Part shown: piece by piece, positions 1-5,321 of the stretch | How positions within the stretch are numbered: position 1 is the first letter of the stretch | Layout of the letters: each line of letters begins with the position of its first letter | Assembly: GCA_947306605.1 (NCBI GenBank) | Contig: CAMZHB010000130.1 | Span: 1 to 5,321 of the forward strand | DNA: 5,321 bases | DNA from: an uncultured Prevotellaceae bacterium | GTDB taxonomy: Bacteria > Bacteroidota > Bacteroidia > Bacteroidales > Bacteroidaceae | Reading direction: 5' to 3' | Translations under genes and position numbers: made by a program | The notes under the pieces: generated by a model | What the model was told of the DNA's origin: nothing | Databases searched by the model: none | What the model saw: only the letters and a program-made list of their open reading frames with translations

Positions 1-806
1 AAGAGCACATGGCCGCATCCGCTGGCAACGGCGGCTGCTCCGGCAAGAGCTCCTTCAAACGTTGCCGTCGGCGTCCACGTGTTGGTTTTCGGGTTATAGG
101 TCACACCGTTCGGATGCGTTTGCTTGGCTTCGGGGTTAAAACCGCCGAACAGGTAGAACTGCGGTCCGAGGGTTCCGCTCTGAACTACGGCGCAGGGTTG
201 CACACGCGGCGTGCCGGGCATATCGGGCAGGGTTTCCCATGTCTTGCCGCCGGGATATTTCAGTCGGAAAGCCTTCACTGAACCCGTGCCGTCCGTCTGT
301 CCGCCGGCCACGTAGATGTAGCCGTCTCCGTAAGCCCCGCCCATTTGGTCAAGGCCGACCGGCAGGGCCGCCATCTTCTCCACAGACGCTTTCCCGTTGT
401 CGGCGGACGTGATGCGGATCACGCTGCTTTCACTTTGTTTGCCGTCAGCCGTGCCGCCGATGCAAACAAGGCCGTCGGGCACGCTCACTCCCACTCCATA
501 AGCCAAGGCTACGGGCAGCTCGCCGGCTTTTACCCACGTTTTGGTGTCGGGAAGCAGGGCATGGATGTCGCGGTAGAACGCTTTTTCACCGCCTTCGGCT
601 GCCGGTGTGCCGGGGAAGTTGCACCCGCCGGCCACGTAGATGGTTTTGCCAACGACGCCGGCAAAAGGCGCCGACACACCCTGGTCTCCTCCTACCGTGA
701 GCGGCGGAAATGGTGTGACGCGTGTGTCGTTAAAGCGTTTGTCTGTGCCGGCGAAAGCAGCCACGGCGGCCAGCGCCAGAACGAGGGAAGTCAGTAAGTG
801 TTTCAT
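1..806 (-). CDS. Cyclically permuted sialic acid mutarotase-like Kelch protein, C-terminus outside window
   Basis: The gene reads leftward from an ATG at 806-804 and stays open to the window edge, giving 268 residues without a stop. Residues 1-20 (MKHLLTSLVLALAAVAAFAG) are a typical signal peptide, so the product is probably periplasmic or exported. Kelch-type beta-propeller blades are visible as repeated hydrophobic-GG motifs: IYVAGGCNFP near 56-65, LVCIGG near 113-118, IYVAGGQ near 164-170 and FYLFGGFN near 217-224. The early SAPFAG and GGCNFP motifs, with an EGGEKAFYRDI stretch near 71-81, resemble the permuted relatives of E. coli NanM, which interconvert alpha and beta anomers of N-acetylneuraminate. 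That assignment is from recall of the family, not a search. The start lies 24 bp after the stop of the upstream broken barrel gene on the same strand, with no promoter box in the gap, so the two are probably co-transcribed. A generic Kelch protein with another ligand remains possible. Confidence 0.85.
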   Translation of the reverse strand, partial: MKHLLTSLVLALAAVAAFAGTDKRFNDTRVTPFPPLTVGGDQGVSAPFAGVVGKTIYVAGGCNFPGTPAAEGGEKAFYRDIHALLPDTKTWVKAGELPVALAYGVGVSVPDGLVCIGGTADGKQSESSVIRITSADNGKASVEKMAALPVGLDQMGGAYGDGYIYVAGGQTDGTGSVKAFRLKYPGGKTWETLPDMPGTPRVQPCAVVQSGTLGPQFYLFGGFNPEAKQTHPNGVTYNPKTNTWTPTATFEGALAGAAAVASGCGHVL

Positions 807-830
807 TTATTTTCGGGTAAAAATTGAAGA

Positions 831-2017
831 TTATTTGTCTTTGAGTGCGTCCTTGCGCAGCCCTTCGCGGATTTGCTGCCACTCGTTGCGTTCCGCCACG
901 TGTCCCAATTCGAACACCATCAGTCCCTCCGACCCTTTCAGGCACCAGGCGCAGGCGTCGGTCAGGCCGCGTCCTTTCTTGCAGGCGTAGTCCGTGTAGG
1001 CTTGAATGGAACCGATGACGGGGCAGGCGTCCATCACATAGGCCGGATAGCGGTTCATGCACGCTTCGACGGCCCACCAGATGGTGCCGGGGTATTCTTC
1101 TGTCCAGGCATATTCGCTGTACGCCCCTATGATCAATGCGTCGAGCAGCGGGGCAAACGACGTCTTGCTGTATGTGGGCGTGTACATGGGGCCTTGAGGC
1201 ACAAAGCGCGGACTGGCCCAGTTCTGGCCGACGGCATAGCGGATTTCCCAGTCGGTGCCCGACCACAGGTGGAACTGCAGCTTGGGGTTCACGGCCTTCA
1301 CCGCCTGGCGCACGCGGCCGACGAGACGGGTCACTGCCATCGCGCGGAATTCTATCCACTGCGCATAGAGCGGTCCCATGCTGCCGTTGCGCCGGATGAT
1401 GTCGTTGCGGTCGGGCACGGGTTGCCCGATGTAACGGGCGAAGCGGTTGAGTGTCGAGTCGCTCATGCCGTATTGCCCGTCCCACCAGCGGCAGTAGTCC
1501 AGACAGATGCCTTTCAGTCCGGGATAGTTCTCCACGATTTCCCGGATATAGCTTACCACGAAATCCTGGACCTCGGGCAGTGTGGGGTTGAGCATGGCGG
1601 CGTCCACTTCCTCCACATCGCGGATGTCCACCAGCGAGTCGGGACTGTTGCCGCGCATCATCACCTGTGTCTTGCCGTCCCAGCGCGGGTCTTCATAGAC
1701 CACGCCCTTGCGGAACGTCGTGTTGCCGAAACAGAGCGTCATCATCGTGGCATACACGTCGATGTGGTGTTTCCGGGCCACCTTGAGCCACGTGCCCAGG
1801 TAGTCCCACGTCGGCTCCGGTCCGCCCTTCACGTTGCGCTGCGCTTTCGGTAGAATCTTGCTTTTGAAGAACGCGTAACCGTCTGGATGCGCCCGCGGTT
1901 GCTGTTGGCGTCCACCCAAATGGATATGGGCTTCCTGACGAGACCGGCAGATGCCGCCCAACAGACGGAAGTCGCTGCTAACCAAAGGATAAAGCTTATT
2001 GTTAGAGTCTTTCTCAT
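831..2017 (-). pseudogene. Frame-disrupted secreted GHL10/alpha-amylase-like TIM-barrel protein
   Basis: Two reading frames together make one gene. From the ATG at 2017-2015, the first frame encodes a clear signal peptide (MRKTLTISFILWLAATSVCWA) and a first barrel strand, KPISIWVDANSNRGR at residues 29-43, then degenerates and stops at 1829-1831. From about 1885 the other frame carries the rest of the protein: FFKSKILPKAQ, then YLGTWLKVARKHHIDVYA, MLNPTLPEVQDF, the acidic strand motif GICLDYCRWWDG, the region LQFHLWSGTDWEIR, and the C-terminal GSEGLMVFELGHV, ending at a TAA at 833-831. These features resemble family-10-like glycosidase-related barrels (GHL10, often labelled 'alpha amylase family protein') common in Bacteroidales; the substrate is unknown. 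In relatives as I recall them, about 30 more residues (first helix and second strand) separate the WVDAN strand from the FFKSK-like segment, so a deletion rather than a single-base slip seems likely. A start at 2024-2022 would put the main body in frame but replaces the signal peptide with unrelated sequence. A sequencing error is not excluded. Confidence 0.75.
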
Positions 2018-2041
2018 CGGGCATAAATAAGGAAACTGTTA

Positions 2042-2049
2042 CAAAGGTA
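2042..2049 (-). promoter_or_regulatory. Bacteroidetes-type -7 box (TACCTTTG) for the leftward operon
   Basis: Read on the minus strand, the box is TACCTTTG, an exact fit to the TAnnTTTG -7 consensus of the Bacteroidetes primary sigma factor. It ends 25 bp before the ATG at 2017, which would give a short leader of under 20 nt. A clear -33 TTTG is not present at the usual spacing; the nearest candidate is a weak TTCG about 20 bp upstream. The same box precedes the divergent sulfatase gene. Confidence 0.6.
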
Positions 2050-2070
2050 CTCTTTTTAATTGAGAAGGTC

Positions 2071-2091
2071 GAATTTTGCAAAGCGAAATTC
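2071..2091. repeat. Inverted repeat next to the leftward promoter, possible operator
   Basis: Arms GAATTTTGC (2071-2079) and GCGAAATTC (2083-2091) are inverted repeats separated by AAA, with one G-T pair. The element sits just upstream of the leftward -7 box and covers the expected -33 region, where a repressor or activator could act. No regulator is identified, and a role is inference from position only. Confidence 0.4.
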
Positions 2092-2168
2092 AAAATTGCG
2101 AGCCGCACGACCTCGTGACAATGAGGCTTGCGACCCCTTCGTCGTTCAGAAGTGGGACTTCGGGCCGC

Positions 2169-2204
2169 AGAAGCGGCGTTTCGAAATGTTGAGACGCCGT
2201 TTCT
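2169..2204. repeat. 14-bp-arm imperfect hairpin
   Basis: Arms AGAAGCGGCGTTTC (2169-2182) and GAGACGCCGTTTCT (2191-2204) can pair over all 14 positions with two G-T pairs, around an 8-base loop (GAAATGTT). Its left arm overlaps the alternative small palindrome at 2164-2177, so the two structures exclude each other. No T-run follows on the plus strand, and no gene ends nearby, so it is not an obvious terminator. It could be a repeated extragenic palindrome or a remnant of a mobile element. Confidence 0.5.
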
Positions 2205-2258
2205 GATTTCATTACCGCTTCGCTCCCGAACTTCGTTCTCGTGATGCCTGCGGCATGG

Positions 2259-2300
2259 TTCATTTCTAATTTTTCATTGCTAATTATTCATACCCCTCGT
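2259..2300 (+). repeat. Degenerate 14-bp tandem repeat (TTCATTnCTAATTn)
   Basis: Two close copies, TTCATTTCTAATTT (2259-2272) and TTCATTGCTAATTA (2273-2286), abut each other, and a third unit from 2287 keeps only the leading TTCAT before diverging. Further downstream, TTCATTA and TTCATTG form a 7-bp direct repeat at 2327-2340, immediately upstream of the sulfatase promoter box. The stretch is AT-rich and non-coding. It may be simple-sequence decay or a regulator-binding array; the sequence does not decide. Confidence 0.45.
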
Positions 2301-2348
2301 GTCCCTACATTTTTAATTCCTCATGGTTCATTATTCATTGAATCTTCG

Positions 2349-2356
2349 TACCTTTG
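2349..2356 (+). promoter_or_regulatory. Bacteroidetes-type -7 box (TACCTTTG) for the sulfatase gene
   Basis: TACCTTTG matches TAnnTTTG exactly and lies 23 bp before the ATG at 2380, giving a short leader similar to that of the divergent operon. The box also helps set the sulfatase start: the in-frame ATG at 2323 lies upstream of it, so a transcript from this promoter would not contain that codon. No strong -33 TTTG is seen at standard spacing. Confidence 0.6.
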
Positions 2357-2379
2357 CGACTCATAGACCCGTTGTCAAT

Positions 2380-3864
2380 ATGAAAGCATTCATCCACCGC
2401 CTGTCGTCGGCCCTGCTTCCGTTGCTTGCCCTGCCTGCCGCAGCACAGCAGCGCCCGAACATAGTTTACATCATGTGCGACGACCTGGGCTATGGCGACC
2501 TCTCCTGTTACGGTCAGCAACACTTCCTCACCCCCAACATCGACCGCCTCAGCTCACAAGGCATGCGCATGACCTCGGCCTATGCGGGCAGTCCCGTGTC
2601 GGCACCGTCGAGAGCCTGCCTGATGACGGGGCAACACTCCGGCCATACCTACGTCCGCGGCAACCGGGAACACTGGAGCGGACGTGTGACGTATGGGGAA
2701 AACGCCGATTATGCCGTAGTGGGCCAGGAACCCTACGACACCGCCGTGGCCATATTGCCCGAACTGCTGAAAGCCGCCGGCTACCGCACGGGGATGTTCG
2801 GCAAATGGGCGGGCGGCTATGAAGGCAGCCCCTCCACACCCGACCGGCGGGGCGTGGATGAATTCTACGGTTATATCTGCCAGTTTCAGGCCCATCTCTA
2901 TTTCCCGAATTTCCTCAACCGTTACAGCCGCGCCGCAGGTGACACCTGTGTTGTCCGCGAGGTGCTGGAACAGAACATCCGCCACGCCATGTACGGAGAG
3001 GACTACGCGAACCGTCGTCAGTACAGCGCCGACCTCATCCACCGGCGGGCTTTGGAATGGCTCCGGCAACAGGAGAAAGACAAACCATTCTTCGGCATCC
3101 TGACCTACACCCTGCCGCACGCCGAACTGAGCCAGCCCGACGACTCCCTTCTACAGTCTTACCGGGGCAAACTGCTGCCCGAACGCGAGTACCGGGGCGA
3201 CAAAGGCTCACGCTATAATCCCACGCCCGAAGGCCACGCACAGTTTGCCGCAATGGTTGCCCGCCTCGATGCCCAGGTGGGCGAGATTATGCAACTTCTG
3301 GAAGAACGCGGGTTGGCCGACAATACCGTCCTTATCTTTACCAGTGACTACGGACCTCACGAAGAGGGCGGCGCCGACCCCGGCTACTTCAATCACGACG
3401 GCAAGTTCCGCGGGCTGAAACGCTGTACCCACGATGGCGGCATCCGCATCCCATTCATTGTGCGCTGGCCCGGACATATCCCTGCCGGCAGTGAGAGTGA
3501 CCAACCCTTCGCTTTCTATGACCTCATGCCGACATTCTGTGAACTGGCCGCCACAACCGCTTCTCCCCATACCGACGGCCTCAGCATCCTGCCCACTTGG
3601 CTCGGACACCCCGAAAACCAATTGCAACACGACCATCTCTACTGGGAATTCCATGAGACGGACATGCTCGGTGTGCGACGCGGCGACTGGAAACTGGTCG
3701 TGCACCACGGCAAGCCCGCACTATACAACCTGGCCGACGACCCCCATGAAGACAATGACCTTGCCGGCCGATATCCCGACATCGTCCGCCTGCTTGTCGG
3801 GAAAATCTATGAGGACCACACCGACAGCCCCCTCTTTCCCGTCACGTTGCCACCGCGGCCTTAG
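2380..3864 (+). CDS. Exported S1-type sulfatase, serine-type active site
   Basis: This 494-residue protein has the whole alkaline-phosphatase-like sulfatase fold and a usual family length. The start at 2380 is preferred over an in-frame ATG at 2323 because it gives a clean signal peptide (residues 1-22, ending LALPAAA) and follows the promoter box. Asp34-Asp35 in MCDDLGYGD are metal ligands. Ser74 in SAPSR heads the active-site signature (SAPSRACLMTG, 74-84); in such enzymes an anaerobic maturase (anSME) turns this serine into formylglycine. Lys142 (GKWAGG), His247 (LPHAEL), Asp323 (TSDYG), Lys347 and His351 (near HDGG) match other conserved positions. Two departures stand out: Ala144 where many sulfatases have His in GKWHLG, and Tyr324 where the metal-binding Asn of SDNG normally sits. 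It probably removes sulfate from glycans in the periplasm or at the surface; the substrate and subfamily cannot be read here. It is a single gene with its own promoter, ending at a shared terminator. Confidence 0.93.
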   Translation: MKAFIHRLSSALLPLLALPAAAQQRPNIVYIMCDDLGYGDLSCYGQQHFLTPNIDRLSSQGMRMTSAYAGSPVSAPSRACLMTGQHSGHTYVRGNREHWSGRVTYGENADYAVVGQEPYDTAVAILPELLKAAGYRTGMFGKWAGGYEGSPSTPDRRGVDEFYGYICQFQAHLYFPNFLNRYSRAAGDTCVVREVLEQNIRHAMYGEDYANRRQYSADLIHRRALEWLRQQEKDKPFFGILTYTLPHAELSQPDDSLLQSYRGKLLPEREYRGDKGSRYNPTPEGHAQFAAMVARLDAQVGEIMQLLEERGLADNTVLIFTSDYGPHEEGGADPGYFNHDGKFRGLKRCTHDGGIRIPFIVRWPGHIPAGSESDQPFAFYDLMPTFCELAATTASPHTDGLSILPTWLGHPENQLQHDHLYWEFHETDMLGVRRGDWKLVVHHGKPALYNLADDPHEDNDLAGRYPDIVRLLVGKIYEDHTDSPLFPVTLPPRP

Positions 3865-3873
3865 CATAAAAAC

Positions 3874-3906
3874 AAAGCGGTACATCCCTGAGGAATGTAC
3901 CGCTTT
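3874..3906. terminator. Bidirectional intrinsic terminator between convergent genes
   Basis: Perfect 12-bp arms AAAGCGGTACAT (3874-3885) and ATGTACCGCTTT (3895-3906) flank a 9-base loop. It starts 10 bp after the sulfatase stop and lies 19 bp beyond the sialate lyase stop at 3925. On the minus strand the stem runs into TTTGTTTTTA, a good U-tract; on the plus strand only TTTTG follows, so termination is probably stronger for the leftward transcript. Confidence 0.85.
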
Positions 3907-3924
3907 TGTATTGCGTTTCCTTCG

Positions 3925-4839
3925 TTACTGGTTACAGTGACCGAAGAAAGCGATGGCTTCAAGCTCTTGGCGCAGTTGCTGCTCTTCCTCATCGGTAATG
4001 TTGCGGAAGGGCGTGCGGTTGCGTCCGAGATCGAGACCCATGAGTTTCATGATGCGTTTGCCGCCGACGATGTTTCCGCGGAAGTGGCAAATGACGTTGA
4101 TAACCTCTTGGGCGTAGTTCTGCAGGCTGCGGGCATCGTCGAGACGACCCTCGTTCCAAGCCTTCATGATGCCGGTGAGAATGTTGCCGATATAGTTGCC
4201 CGTGCCGCTGATGCCGCCTTGCGTGTTGCAAAGAGCCAGGGCGGCGAGGATGGTTTCGTCCTGTCCGTGGAGCATGTCGAACTTGCCGCCGCCGTAGAGG
4301 GTGCACTGGTTGAAGTCGTAGAGGTTTTCATAGGTGAACTTGATGCCGGCAAAGTTGGGGATGCGTCCGTCGACAGCCTTGAGCAGGTCAATCATTTGGA
4401 AATTGACGTGGTTGAACACGGGGATGTGGTAGAAGTAGAAGGGCAGCGACGGGGCGGCCGAAGCCAGTTGTTCGCAATACTGCACCAGTTCTTCCAACCG
4501 TCCGATGGGCGGGAAAGGGGGAGCCATGCAGCCTATGCCCCATGCCCCGATGCTCTGGGCGTGATTGGCTATGGCGCGGCTTTCCTTCACACAGGTGGCA
4601 CCCACGTGGACCATGACCTTGAACTGTGGTGTCTGTTCTTTGACCCAAGCTTCGGCCAGGCACTGGCGCTCGTCGTCGGTGAGCATATAGCCTTCGCCAC
4701 TGGAACCATTGATGAACACGCCGCTGAGACCATTGCGCTTCAACAGGGCGGCATACTGAGGGATGACAGACGTATTGATTTTGTTGTCTTCCGTAAATGC
4801 TGTGAACGGGGCCACCAGCAAGCCTTTTATTTTTTCCAT
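3925..4839 (-). CDS. nanA: N-acetylneuraminate lyase (sialate aldolase)
   Basis: This 304-residue cytoplasmic enzyme belongs to the DHDPS/NAL class I aldolase family and has normal family length. It should cleave N-acetylneuraminate into N-acetylmannosamine and pyruvate. Visible landmarks are the pyruvate-carboxylate loop GSSGEGY at 45-51, Tyr137 in FYHIP, and the Schiff-base Lys167 in GIKFTYENLY. The sequence GQDE at 192-195 matches the GxDE substrate-binding motif of NAL, and GGISGTGNY at 208-216 matches the following conserved loop. These last two motifs and the GxKFT context favour sialate lyase over dihydrodipicolinate synthase; I know this from family recall and ran no alignment. The start codon lies 11 bp after the stop of the flavodiiron gene, so they are likely co-transcribed and the promoter lies outside the window. 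A lyase for a related ulosonate cannot be excluded. Confidence 0.9.
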   Translation of the reverse strand: MEKIKGLLVAPFTAFTEDNKINTSVIPQYAALLKRNGLSGVFINGSSGEGYMLTDDERQCLAEAWVKEQTPQFKVMVHVGATCVKESRAIANHAQSIGAWGIGCMAPPFPPIGRLEELVQYCEQLASAAPSLPFYFYHIPVFNHVNFQMIDLLKAVDGRIPNFAGIKFTYENLYDFNQCTLYGGGKFDMLHGQDETILAALALCNTQGGISGTGNYIGNILTGIMKAWNEGRLDDARSLQNYAQEVINVICHFRGNIVGGKRIMKLMGLDLGRNRTPFRNITDEEEQQLRQELEAIAFFGHCNQ

Positions 4840-4850
4840 GATGATGTAAG

Positions 4851-5321
4851 TTAGTTTTCTAAGATGCGACGGGCCATGGTTTCGCCCAGATTGCGGCAGG
4901 ATGCAGCCACGGTTTCGTTAAATCCTTGTTTCATTTCCACGGGTTCGCCCACGAGTTCCATGCCGGACAGGGAGGCAAATTCCTGCAGTTTCTTGACGGC
5001 TTGGCCGGCCCAACTGAAACTGCCGAAGCAACCGACGAGGCGGTTCTTGAGTCCGCGGTGCTGTAGGCCGGTGAGCAGTTGTTCCATGAGGGGATAGATG
5101 CCGTTGTTGTAGGTGGGGGCACCGAGTAACAGGCCTTTGAAGCGGAAAGCGTCGGCCAGGAGGTAGCTCTCGTCTGTGCGGCCCAGTTTGTGCATGGTGA
5201 AGTTCTTCAATCCGCCGCTTACCAGACCTTCGGCCACGCTCTCGGCCATCTCGGTGGTGTTGCCGTACATGGTGCCGTAGATGAGCGTGGCGCCGGCTTC
5301 GCCTTCATAAAGACTGAGACG
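4851..5321 (-). CDS. Flavodiiron protein (FprA-type), C-terminal flavodoxin domain, N-terminus outside window
   Basis: The frame is open from the window's right edge to a TAA at 4853-4851, giving 156 visible residues starting RLSLYEGEAGATLIYG. The first strand leads into the FMN phosphate loop GTMYGNTTEMAE. A second FMN loop follows as LLLGAPTYNNGIYP, and the third motif CFGSFSWAGQAVKKLQ is typical of the flavodoxin domain of flavodiiron proteins rather than free flavodoxins. The residues before the first strand show that the domain is preceded by more protein; the family has an N-terminal metallo-beta-lactamase-like diiron domain of roughly 250 residues, which would lie beyond the edge and is not seen. 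Such proteins reduce O2 to water, or NO to N2O, in the cytoplasm of anaerobes. Apparent initiation at an internal ATG (5270) is unlikely because the FMN loop continues upstream of it. Confidence 0.88.
   Translation of the reverse strand, partial: RLSLYEGEAGATLIYGTMYGNTTEMAESVAEGLVSGGLKNFTMHKLGRTDESYLLADAFRFKGLLLGAPTYNNGIYPLMEQLLTGLQHRGLKNRLVGCFGSFSWAGQAVKKLQEFASLSGMELVGEPVEMKQGFNETVAASCRNLGETMARRILEN

Larger units (their letters stand above)
2092..2348. other. Non-coding, palindrome-dense divergent spacer
   Basis: This is most of the gap between the divergent genes, whose starts are at 2017 and 2380. I see no convincing gene in it. It holds several perfect short palindromes: CACGA/TCGTG (2106-2117), GAAGT/ACTTC (2149-2161), GCCGC/GCGGC (2164-2177), GAAC/GTTC (2228-2238) and ATGCC/GGCAT (2244-2256), plus a longer hairpin at 2169-2204. 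The first half is GC-richer and the second half (from about 2257) AT-rich. Most of it lies between the two outward-facing promoter boxes, so neither promoter would transcribe it. Confidence 0.6.

Noticed and set aside
345..797. Plus-strand open frame opposite the Kelch gene
   Set aside because: No motif and no promoter box; the minus strand has a signal peptide and regular Kelch motifs.
873..1853. Plus-strand open frame (326 codons) opposite the GHL10-like gene
   Set aside because: Its translation has low-complexity GC-driven composition with many His, Val and Arg and no recognisable domain, whereas the minus-strand frame shows conserved barrel motifs.
2169..2204. Terminator for one of the divergent genes
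   Set aside because: Both flanking genes are transcribed away from it, and it lacks a T-tract after the stem.
2323..2379. Upstream in-frame start that would lengthen the sulfatase by 19 residues
   Set aside because: It lies upstream of the -7 box, and the added residues (MVHYSLNLRTF...) would bury the signal peptide.
3925..4839. Dihydrodipicolinate synthase (DapA)
   Set aside because: Same fold, but GIKFT around the catalytic Lys and the GQDE and GGISGTGN motifs match sialate lyase better.
3895..4854. Long plus-strand open frame (319 codons) opposite the sialate lyase
   Set aside because: It is a shadow of the lyase frame. Its translation is rich in Val, Ala, Glu and Asp without any family motif, it begins inside the terminator hairpin, and the minus strand carries clear catalytic motifs.
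4851..5270. Stand-alone flavodoxin starting at the ATG at 5270
   Set aside because: The frame is open upstream, and the first beta strand (ATLIYG) needed for the FMN loop lies before that ATG, so this is the C-terminal part of a longer protein.

Overview
This window looks like Bacteroidota (Bacteroidales) DNA of moderately high GC. The main reasons are two identical TACCTTTG boxes that fit the Bacteroidetes -7 promoter consensus (TAnnTTTG), the absence of Shine-Dalgarno-like sequences before the starts, a serine-type sulfatase of the kind that needs an anaerobic maturase, and protein families typical of gut glycan foragers. The genus cannot be named from the sequence alone.

Layout. At the left edge, two minus-strand genes form one transcription unit. 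The promoter-proximal member (831-2017) is a secreted GHL10/alpha-amylase-like TIM-barrel gene. Its signal-peptide frame and its main-body frame are out of register, and about 30 expected residues seem to be missing at the junction, so it is called a pseudogene. The next member (1-806, cut by the window edge) is a secreted Kelch-repeat protein of the cyclically permuted sialic acid mutarotase family. A spacer of about 360 bp (2018-2379) follows, with divergent promoters at its ends, an unusually dense set of palindromes, and a short degenerate 14-bp repeat. The plus-strand gene 2380-3864 is an exported S1-type sulfatase. A strong hairpin (3874-3906) separates it from a convergent minus-strand pair: a partial flavodiiron protein (4851-5321, C-terminal flavodoxin domain) followed 11 bp downstream by an N-acetylneuraminate lyase (3925-4839).

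How the genes fit together (inference). Sulfatase, glycosidase-like barrel, sialate mutarotase and sialate lyase all suit the use of sulfated, sialylated host glycans such as mucin. The sulfatase would unmask sugars in the periplasm or outside, the mutarotase would speed sialic acid anomer interconversion, and the lyase would split Neu5Ac into ManNAc and pyruvate in the cytoplasm. The flavodiiron protein is an oxygen or NO detoxifier and an unusual operon partner for the lyase.

No tRNA, rRNA, CRISPR array, transposase or phage gene was seen. I found no clear candidate for an entirely new system. The points most worth a second look are the broken GHL10 gene, the palindrome-rich spacer, the Tyr at a metal-ligand position in the sulfatase, and the flavodiiron-lyase pairing.
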